A stretch of 64,000 bases of DNA from Chryseobacterium sp. 3008163. GTDB taxonomy: Bacteria; Bacteroidota; Bacteroidia; Flavobacteriales; Weeksellaceae. The notes beneath the pieces were generated by a model. That model did no database searches, had not been told where the DNA came from, and saw only the letters and a list, made by a program, of their open reading frames with translations. Shown here in pieces: positions 58,149 to 64,000 of the stretch (position 1 is its first letter; each line of letters starts with the position of its first letter). The stretch spans positions 3,038,001-3,102,000 of the forward strand of contig NZ_CP033070.1 in NCBI RefSeq assembly GCF_003669035.1, written 5' to 3'. A program made the translations under genes and the position numbers.

Positions 58149-59033
58149 TCAAGAATTAAATCGATCAGCAAACTCTTTTGCAAATTCCTCCAATTTAATC
58201 TCACCATCAACATAAGAGCCATGCTCAATAAAGTCTTTCTGAACAAGCCCAGTCCTGATTCCCAATCCCATTTCCGTATACAGCTCAGCCATTTCTTGTG
58301 GAACTCCGGCTTGAATCATTCCGTTGAGAGAATCTTCATCTTTAAATTCAACCCACGGAAGTTCAGATTTTCCGATTACATGACCAAAAGTTTTTGCTAA
58401 ATCCGAAGCCGAGCGAAAATCACTCACAATATATCTCACATCTTTATCTTCAGAATATTTAACTAATTCTTCAGCAGCAGCTTTGGCGATATCAGTAGGA
58501 TGAACTAATGGAACTTTTGCATTTTCAGGATAATTAGCTCCAATAATTCCCGCATTTTTAATCAAAGGAATATCGTTGAAGAAATTAATATAAAAATATC
58601 CTGCTCTTAAAAAAGTTACAGAAGTATTTTCCAAGTCATTGTAAAACTTTTCAATAAAGTGTAATCCTTTAATTGGACCATTATCTACCGGAGATTCTAC
58701 ACCAATACTGCTTAACATAACAATTCTTTTTACGCCTGTCTGCTTTATTGCCTCAGCATAATTTCTTCCTGCATTGATTGTATTTTCAACGATATTAGTT
58801 CCGCCCATATTTGGAGGAGTCATTAGAAATGCTGCCTCTGCTCCTTCAAATGTTTGAACTAAAAAATCTAAATCAGTAATCGAACCAATCGCTGCTTTGG
58901 CACCTAAAGATTCAATTTTGTTTTTTTTATTTTCGTTACTGCTGACAATCGTAATTTCGTGACCTTCTGTAATTAATTGTTGAGCTAATGGTTTTGCGAC
59001 GTTCCCTAGAGAACCTGTAATAATAATTTTCAT
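58149..59033 (-). CDS. NmrA-like NAD(P)-binding oxidoreductase (atypical SDR)
   Basis: 294 residues. The N-terminal Rossmann motif is MKIIITGSLGNVAKPLAQ with GxxGNVA. The NmrA/QOR2-like body includes FLMTPPNMGG, IVMLSSIGVE, FLRAGYFYINFF and HPTDIAKAA. Atypical SDRs of this group bind NADP(H) and act as quinone reductases or redox sensors. Divergent from an HxlR-type regulator with overlapping promoters, the usual arrangement for an electrophile- or quinone-inducible gene. Confidence 0.85.
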   Translation of the reverse strand: MKIIITGSLGNVAKPLAQQLITEGHEITIVSSNENKKNKIESLGAKAAIGSITDLDFLVQTFEGAEAAFLMTPPNMGGTNIVENTINAGRNYAEAIKQTGVKRIVMLSSIGVESPVDNGPIKGLHFIEKFYNDLENTSVTFLRAGYFYINFFNDIPLIKNAGIIGANYPENAKVPLVHPTDIAKAAAEELVKYSEDKDVRYIVSDFRSASDLAKTFGHVIGKSELPWVEFKDEDSLNGMIQAGVPQEMAELYTEMGLGIRTGLVQKDFIEHGSYVDGEIKLEEFAKEFADRFNS

Positions 59034-59070
59034 AAGTAAATATTTATTTTTTTGTTGTTATTTCTGAGAA

Positions 59071-59105
59071 CAAAGGTATATTTGTACTTACTTTTATACA
59101 AGTAC
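59071..59105. promoter_or_regulatory. Overlapping divergent promoters and HxlR operator
   Basis: The sequence CAAAGGTATATTTG holds two -7 elements that overlap: TACCTTTG on the minus strand for the SDR gene (59071-59078) and TATATTTG on the plus strand for hxlR (59077-59084). Immediately after, GTACTT-N10-AAGTAC (59084-59089 and 59100-59105) is a dyad well placed for repression of both genes. Confidence 0.68.
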
Positions 59106-59124
59106 TTACCCTAAAGTATGTAAC

Positions 59125-59493
59125 ATGACGGCCATTAAAGAAAGTTCTACCATTCAGCAGAATAAAAAATACGCACTCGATCTTTGTCCGGTGACGTATG
59201 TTATGGAAAAAATCGGTGGATTTTGGAAACCTATTATTTTATATCATCTCTCAAACGGAGATAAAAGATACAGCGAATTAAAACGTTGTATTCCTGCAGT
59301 TACCGAAAAGATGTTGATTCAACATTTAAAACAATTGGAAGCAGACGGATTGGTGATCAGAACAGCTAAGCCGGTCATTCCTCCTCATGTAACCTATGAA
59401 TTGAGTGAATCCGGAAAAGGATTAATTCCTGTCATCCATCAAATGGCAGAATGGGCTTTTAAAGATATGGACGGAAAATATAAATGTGGATAA
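59125..59493 (+). CDS. HxlR-family transcription regulator
   Basis: 122 residues with a winged-helix core: CPVTYVMEKIGGFWKPIILY (N-terminal Cys conserved in the family), KRYSELKRCIPAVTEKMLIQ recognition helix, and a dimerisation helix near the C-terminus. HxlR/HypR members sense aldehydes, quinones or disulfide stress through the N-terminal Cys (residue 22). It probably controls itself and the divergent SDR gene. Confidence 0.92.
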   Translation: MTAIKESSTIQQNKKYALDLCPVTYVMEKIGGFWKPIILYHLSNGDKRYSELKRCIPAVTEKMLIQHLKQLEADGLVIRTAKPVIPPHVTYELSESGKGLIPVIHQMAEWAFKDMDGKYKCG

Positions 59494-59693
59494 TTGGACA
59501 GAAACTTTTTTCTAAAGATCTTCAAATCATCAATAGGAATGGGCTTTAGACCATTTTCAAAATTAAAATAATCAAATTTGGCTTTAGCCAAAACCTAAAA
59601 TAATTGTATTTCTTTTCTTAAATGAAATGCCTTTGTTTTCCTTTAAAACATATTCTATTAAAAAAACTTTGTCTTCCTTTGCGGTAAAGAAAA

Positions 59694-59720
59694 TAAAAAA
59701 GACTCCCAAAAATGAGAGCC
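59694..59720 (-). terminator. Terminator of the alcohol dehydrogenase gene
   Basis: On the minus strand GGCTCTC pairs with GGGAGTC (two wobbles), 6-nt loop, T6 tail, 25 nt after the stop codon. Confidence 0.65.
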
Positions 59721-59744
59721 TTAGTTAAATTATATAAGAAAATC

Positions 59745-60797
59745 TTACAAAGATTTCATATCAATCACAAAACGATATCTCACATCGCTTTTCAGCATTC
59801 TTTCGTACGCATCGTTGATTTCCTGCATTTTAATGATTTCAATTTCAGAAACGATATTGTGTTCACCACAGAAATCAAGCATTTCCTGAGTTTCGGCAAT
59901 TCCACCGATGACAGATCCTGCCACCGATTTTCTTCCCAGAATCATCGGAACTGTATTGATAATATTTTCCAGACCACCTAAATATCCAACCAAAACATGA
60001 GTTCCGTTAATATTTAAAGTTGCTATATAAGGATTCACATCATGATCATAAGGGACAGTATCGATGATCACATCAAACTTTCCGCTTACCGATTTCATTT
60101 GCTCTTTGTCTGTAGAAATTATTACGTGATCTGCACCCAACTGTTTTGCATCCTCAGATTTTCCTGGAGTCCTTGAGAATAAAGTCACTTCAGCGCCCAA
60201 GCCTTTTGCAAGCTTAATTGCCATGTGCCCTAAACCTCCTAAACCTACAACCGCAACTTTAGAATTCGGACCAACATTCCAGTGTCTTAATGGTGACCAT
60301 GTTGTGATTCCTGCACAAAGAAGTGGCGCAACGGCTGCTAAATCTAAGTTTTCAGGAATTCTTAAAACGTGATCAGCATCTACCACTACTTTCTGAGAAT
60401 ACCCACCGAAAGTATGACCTCCCAAATGCTCATCTTTACCGTTATAAGTTCCTACAAAGCCGGTTTGGCAGTATTGTTCAAGATCTTGTTTGCAGCTTTC
60501 ACATGTTCCGCAAGAATCTACGATACAACCAACTCCTGCTAAATCTCCAACTTTGAATTTAGAAACTTCACTTCCTACTTTTGTAATTCTCCCAACAATC
60601 TCATGTCCGGGAACGGCAGGATATTTTGTTCCGCCCCAATCGTTTCTTGCCGTGTGAAGATCTGAGTGACAAACACCACAAAACAGAATTTCTATTTCTA
60701 CATCTTTTGGTGTTGCTTCTCTTCTTTCGATATTCATTTCTTTTAAGTCGGCTTCCTTAGATTCCGTACCGTAAGCTTTTACTGAGTATGTGTTCAT
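59745..60797 (-). CDS. Zinc-dependent NAD(P) alcohol dehydrogenase (cinnamyl alcohol dehydrogenase/YahK-like)
   Basis: 350 residues. The catalytic zinc ligands are in FCGVCHSDLHT (Cys) and PAVPGHEIVG (His-Glu), plus a later Cys in LLCAGIT. The structural zinc site is CGTCESCKQDLEQYC. The cofactor motif is VAVVGLGGLGHMAIKLAK (about 181-198). It reduces aldehydes with NADPH or oxidises alcohols. Single gene, with a terminator. Confidence 0.93.
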   Translation of the reverse strand: MNTYSVKAYGTESKEADLKEMNIERREATPKDVEIEILFCGVCHSDLHTARNDWGGTKYPAVPGHEIVGRITKVGSEVSKFKVGDLAGVGCIVDSCGTCESCKQDLEQYCQTGFVGTYNGKDEHLGGHTFGGYSQKVVVDADHVLRIPENLDLAAVAPLLCAGITTWSPLRHWNVGPNSKVAVVGLGGLGHMAIKLAKGLGAEVTLFSRTPGKSEDAKQLGADHVIISTDKEQMKSVSGKFDVIIDTVPYDHDVNPYIATLNINGTHVLVGYLGGLENIINTVPMILGRKSVAGSVIGGIAETQEMLDFCGEHNIVSEIEIIKMQEINDAYERMLKSDVRYRFVIDMKSL

Positions 60798-61022
60798 TTT
60801 TTAATTTTAAGTTATTCTTCTTTATGCAAAAATCGGGACTTTTTAAGAAATATCACTTATATAAATTACTGAATCAGATACCATTTTTACTGATGCTGAT
60901 CTTTTTTATTTAAAGTAAATTTTACAATGATTCGTTGTTATAAAAACAAGGTTAAAATATCATTAAAAAAGTTGCTTTTTTAGTTAAACAATCATATTTT
61001 TAAATATAAATTCATTGTACAA
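60798..61022. other. Divergent spacer
   Basis: 225 bp AT-rich region between the dehydrogenase and esterase genes; no clear consensus promoter was found for either. Confidence 0.4.
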
Positions 61023-62345
61023 ATGAAATCTCAGCAGAATATTGAAACGCATACTTTTCATACACCATTTGGAAAAATTTTAGCCTTGAAACAGAACGGA
61101 ATCATGAAAGCCAAAAACATCCGTTATGCTTATTCTGAAAGGTTTAAAAAACCAATTGCAACAGAGCCATCAGATTCTGAAATTCTTTTTCCTGAAAAAA
61201 CTCCTGTTTGTCCGCAAAACATCAGTCCGCTTTTAGAGAAAATGATTGGCAAAACCAATTTGGATGATTTTGAAGTGGATGAGTCGCCACAATTTATCTC
61301 GGTTTTACGTCCTGAAAATTTTAATGAAAAATTACCAATTATCGTATGGATTCACGGTGGTTCTTACGAAATTGGCTGTGGAGATATCGCAACCGCAGAT
61401 CCTACAGATTGGGTGAAAGAACAAAATTTAATTGTTGTCACCGTTTCATATCGCTTAGGAATCTTTGGATTTTTAGGTGGAACAAAAGAAAGACCAGCCA
61501 ATTTAGGATTGTTTGACATCATTGAAGGTTTGAAATGGATAAAAACAAATATCTCAAGTTTTGGAGGTGATGCAGAAAATATTACTCTTTTCGGACAGTC
61601 GTCCGGAGGTGATGCGATTGCTCATCTGATGGCATCCGAAGGAATCGAAAATTTATTTAAAAGAGTCATTATTCACAGTGCGCCGTTAGGTTTAAGGCAA
61701 AACAGAAGTAAAATGTCTATGGAATTTTTAGGTAATACTAAAAGTTTCGATGAAAAATCTGATGCTGTAGAGATGATAGAAAACTACAAAAATAATCTCC
61801 CGTCTTTTATAAAATATGGTTTAAAAGCTGCAATGCCATTCGGAACTCAATATGGTTTTCCGCCATTGTGTAACGAAAGTGAAGTGGAAGAAAAATGGAA
61901 GCATAATGCTAAAAATATCGATGTTTTAATTGGTTTAAATGACGAAGAAACTTCATTTTATTTAAAAGCTTCAGACAATTTAAATAAATATTTGCCGAAA
62001 AGAATCATTAATAGAGCAATCCGGACGACTACTGAAATTATATACGGAAAACCTGCTAAAGATTTTGCTGAAAATTATGCTGAAGCAGGAGGAAATGTTT
62101 ATTTATTCCGCATTCATCCGCGTCTGACTGAAAATTATTTTATGGGAGCACATGCCATTGATCTTCCTTTTATTTTTGGGAATGAATCTGCCTGGAAAAA
62201 TGCAGGAATTTTAAAAAATATTCCCTGGAAATATATTAATGAAAACGGTAAAAAATTAAGAAAGCTTTGGGCAGAATTTGCCCAAAGCGGTAGTATATCT
62301 GATGATTCTGAAAGACCTGAGATTTTAGTTCTCCGAAAGATTTAG
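61023..62345 (+). CDS. Carboxylesterase type B family protein
   Basis: 440 residues, no signal peptide. The oxyanion-hole segment PIIVWIHGGSYEIGCGD and the nucleophile elbow FGQSSGGDAIAHL (Ser in GxSxG, about residue 198) are visible. The acid Glu is in NDEETSFY and the base His in MGAHAIDLPFIFG. Members hydrolyse ester bonds; some act on p-nitrobenzyl esters. Cytoplasmic by sequence. Monocistronic. Confidence 0.9.
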   Translation: MKSQQNIETHTFHTPFGKILALKQNGIMKAKNIRYAYSERFKKPIATEPSDSEILFPEKTPVCPQNISPLLEKMIGKTNLDDFEVDESPQFISVLRPENFNEKLPIIVWIHGGSYEIGCGDIATADPTDWVKEQNLIVVTVSYRLGIFGFLGGTKERPANLGLFDIIEGLKWIKTNISSFGGDAENITLFGQSSGGDAIAHLMASEGIENLFKRVIIHSAPLGLRQNRSKMSMEFLGNTKSFDEKSDAVEMIENYKNNLPSFIKYGLKAAMPFGTQYGFPPLCNESEVEEKWKHNAKNIDVLIGLNDEETSFYLKASDNLNKYLPKRIINRAIRTTTEIIYGKPAKDFAENYAEAGGNVYLFRIHPRLTENYFMGAHAIDLPFIFGNESAWKNAGILKNIPWKYINENGKKLRKLWAEFAQSGSISDDSERPEILVLRKI

Positions 62346-62422
62346 TTTTGATTTAAAACGCAAATGACACGAATGTTTTTCACAAATAGCACAAGTAAAT
62401 TAGTGAAATTCGTGTAAAAAAT

Positions 62423-63895
62423 CTATTTCGGGATCCAAACACTCACATTTCCAGCAGGAACAGGGAAATTCCCCCAACCGTTTTCATCAATAGTTACCTT
62501 ATCTTCAAATCTTCCAAGAAAATCATAAAAAGTTTTACCGATATATTTTTCACCCATTTCCATTGGCTTTTCGTAAGCGTCTTTATTGCTCAACACAATA
62601 GCGCAACCTTGATGTTCATCATCGCCTTCACGAGTCCAGCCTAGACAATTGGCGTCTTCAAAATAGTCTCTCTGAATTCCGTAGGCATTTTCTTTTCTGG
62701 CTTTCAAAAGCTCTTCGATACCATCTACTTTATCTAAAAATATTTCCTGCTCGTTTCCTTCACGGTCATTATCTTTATAACTTGCGCCATACAAATCGGG
62801 ATAAAAAATACACGGATAGCCATTTTCTCTAAGCAAAATCAATGCATACGCCAAGGGTTTAAACCAGGTTTCAACCGGAGCTTCCAAATCCTGTAAAGGT
62901 TGTGTGTCATGATTATCTACAATGCTTACAGAATGCAAAGGGTCTGATGCCGTTAGTGTCTCATCAAAAATTCTTCGCAAATCATAAGAACCGCCTTCGT
63001 TGGATGCGGTGTGAAAATTGTTATGAAGCGAACTGTCAAATAAGCTCATGCAACCTTCTGTGGCTTCAATATATTTTTGGAGTAAATTTAATTGTCCGGG
63101 AGCCCAATATTCGCCGACTGCAAAGATATTTTTACCGGAATTCGTACGCAACATCGTCAACCATTCTTTATAAAAATCATAAGAGATATGCTTTAAAGCA
63201 TCTAGTCTTACGCCGTCAAAATCGGTTTGGTCAAAATACCATTTTGCCCAATTATTAAGCTCTTCTCGTACGTGAGGATTTCTGTGTTCAACATCGTTAA
63301 ACATTAGATAATCGTAATTTCCTTTTTCATCATCGATCATTTCTTCCCAGTCATTTCCGTACTCAGACTGTATTTTGTAAATATGAGAATCTTTTCCTTC
63401 GGCATAATCAACACCGCTGAAACAGGTGAAATTCCATTCAAAGTCAGAATATTTTTTTCCTCTTCCGGGAAAGGTGAATTTTGTATACGACTGAATATCT
63501 GAAAACTCTGAAATGATTTTTTCGCGATTGTTTTCGTCTACTTTTGCTGCTTTAAAGGTTTCAAGCTCGTCACCGCCGGCTTTATGACCTAACACAATGT
63601 CAACGATAACCTGTATGTTCTCTTTTTTTAATGCCTTAATTGAGTTGATGTAATCCTGCTTGGTTCCGTATTTTGTAGGAATACTGTTTTTTTGGTCAAA
63701 TTCCCCCAAATCATAGAGATCGTACGCATCATATCCTACAGAGTATCCTCCGTTTGTTCCTTTATAAGCGGGCGGAAACCAAACTGATGTGATTCCTAAT
63801 TCTGATAAATGTTTTGCCTCTTTTTCGGCATGTTTCCATAGCACCCCGTCTCCGTCACTGTACCAATGGAAAAATTGAATCATTGTCTGGTTCAT
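62423..63895 (-). CDS. Cytoplasmic alpha-amylase (GH13)
   Basis: 490 residues with no signal peptide (begins MNQTMIQFFHWYSDGDGVLW). The GH13 regions are DIVLGHKAGGD, GVRLDALKHISYDF (nucleophile Asp), FAVGEYWAPG (acid/base Glu) and VDNHDTQP (transition-state Asp). The layout resembles liquefying alpha-amylases (GH13 subfamily 5). It hydrolyses internal alpha-1,4 bonds of glycogen or imported maltodextrins. The preceding minus-strand gene starts just beyond 63,937, so the two may be cotranscribed. Confidence 0.93.
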   Translation of the reverse strand: MNQTMIQFFHWYSDGDGVLWKHAEKEAKHLSELGITSVWFPPAYKGTNGGYSVGYDAYDLYDLGEFDQKNSIPTKYGTKQDYINSIKALKKENIQVIVDIVLGHKAGGDELETFKAAKVDENNREKIISEFSDIQSYTKFTFPGRGKKYSDFEWNFTCFSGVDYAEGKDSHIYKIQSEYGNDWEEMIDDEKGNYDYLMFNDVEHRNPHVREELNNWAKWYFDQTDFDGVRLDALKHISYDFYKEWLTMLRTNSGKNIFAVGEYWAPGQLNLLQKYIEATEGCMSLFDSSLHNNFHTASNEGGSYDLRRIFDETLTASDPLHSVSIVDNHDTQPLQDLEAPVETWFKPLAYALILLRENGYPCIFYPDLYGASYKDNDREGNEQEIFLDKVDGIEELLKARKENAYGIQRDYFEDANCLGWTREGDDEHQGCAIVLSNKDAYEKPMEMGEKYIGKTFYDFLGRFEDKVTIDENGWGNFPVPAGNVSVWIPK

Positions 63896-63936
63896 AGTTT
63901 ATTGTATTTGGTAGTATAATTTAATGAAAATTATTG

Positions 63937-64000
63937 CTAATCTTCGAATTCCTCAAAACGAATTTTAAGCTGAACAGAAATCTGCTTTTTTTCTTCGGTA
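63937..64000 (-). CDS. C-terminal end of an unidentified gene (partial)
   Basis: An open minus-strand frame enters from the window edge and stops at 63937. It reads TEEKKQISVQLKIRFEEFED. Only 20 residues are visible, so no family can be assigned. It precedes the amylase by about 40 nt on the same strand. Confidence 0.4.
   Translation of the reverse strand, partial: TEEKKQISVQLKIRFEEFED

Overview
This window looks like a chromosomal segment of a Chryseobacterium-like member of the Flavobacteriia (Bacteroidota). The DNA is AT-rich. Promoters follow the Bacteroidota pattern, a TTTG-like -33 element and TAnnTTTG at -7 separated by about 19-21 nt. Genes lack Shine-Dalgarno sequences, and there is a T9SS type A sorting tail, flavobacterial families (IPExxxVDY-like, DUF5777, DUF4394, DUF3467) and a tmRNA tag ending in ALAA. 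No database search was possible, so the genus is an inference.

Layout. 1-2.4 kb: the 3' end of hutG, a frameshifted aldehyde dehydrogenase and a secreted thioredoxin-like protein. 2.4-6.6 kb: the minus-strand operon acpP-fabF-rnc-IPExxxVDY-pyk. 6.6-9.8 kb: sparse DNA with a small membrane protein, a lipoprotein and the tmRNA gene. 9.8-12.3 kb: rpsU, xerC-like recombinase, hpf and seven tRNAs, including a tandemly duplicated Thr-Tyr-Gly triplet. 12.3-23.4 kb: a frameshifted hypothetical gene, tRNA-Ser, an OmpR-type two-component system, a CusCBA/CzcCBA-type heavy-metal efflux system (cusA frameshifted) and a DUF4394 lipoprotein. 23.6-28.3 kb: tuf, tRNA-Trp, secE, nusG, rplK, rplA, rplJ, rplL. 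28.5-42.2 kb: three paralogous modules of secreted proteins. 42.3-51.3 kb: rpoB, rpoC and a DUF3467 gene. 51.3-56.6 kb: a lipoprotein flanked by a duplicated gene end, a Crp/Fnr regulator and a five-gene exported redox-like operon. 56.7-64 kb: a phosphodiesterase, a divergent HxlR/SDR pair, alcohol dehydrogenase, carboxylesterase and a cytoplasmic alpha-amylase.

Two structural themes stand out. First, the conserved tRNA-tuf-secE-nusG-rplKAJL-rpoBC block is interrupted twice: about 11 kb (regulators and metal efflux) separates tRNA-Thr(GGT) from tuf, and about 14.4 kb separates rplL from rpoB. Each resulting part has its own terminator and promoter. Second, the rplL-rpoB interval is built from three parallel transcription units. 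Each starts with a small secreted coiled-coil protein that has a TTG start codon and a conserved C-terminal CFSxVFSVRPPP motif, followed by tail-fibre-like or very large surface proteins. This is the best candidate for an undescribed system here. A second candidate is the Crp/Fnr-linked operon of beta-barrel, monohaem cytochrome, YceI, ankyrin and DOMON-T9SS proteins, which has a CRP-type operator about 42 nt upstream of its predicted transcription start.

Four genes (ALDH, a hypothetical gene, cusA, DOMON-T9SS) each carry an apparent single-base deletion in a 4-6 nt homopolymer. The shared pattern points to sequencing or assembly error at least as strongly as to true pseudogenes.
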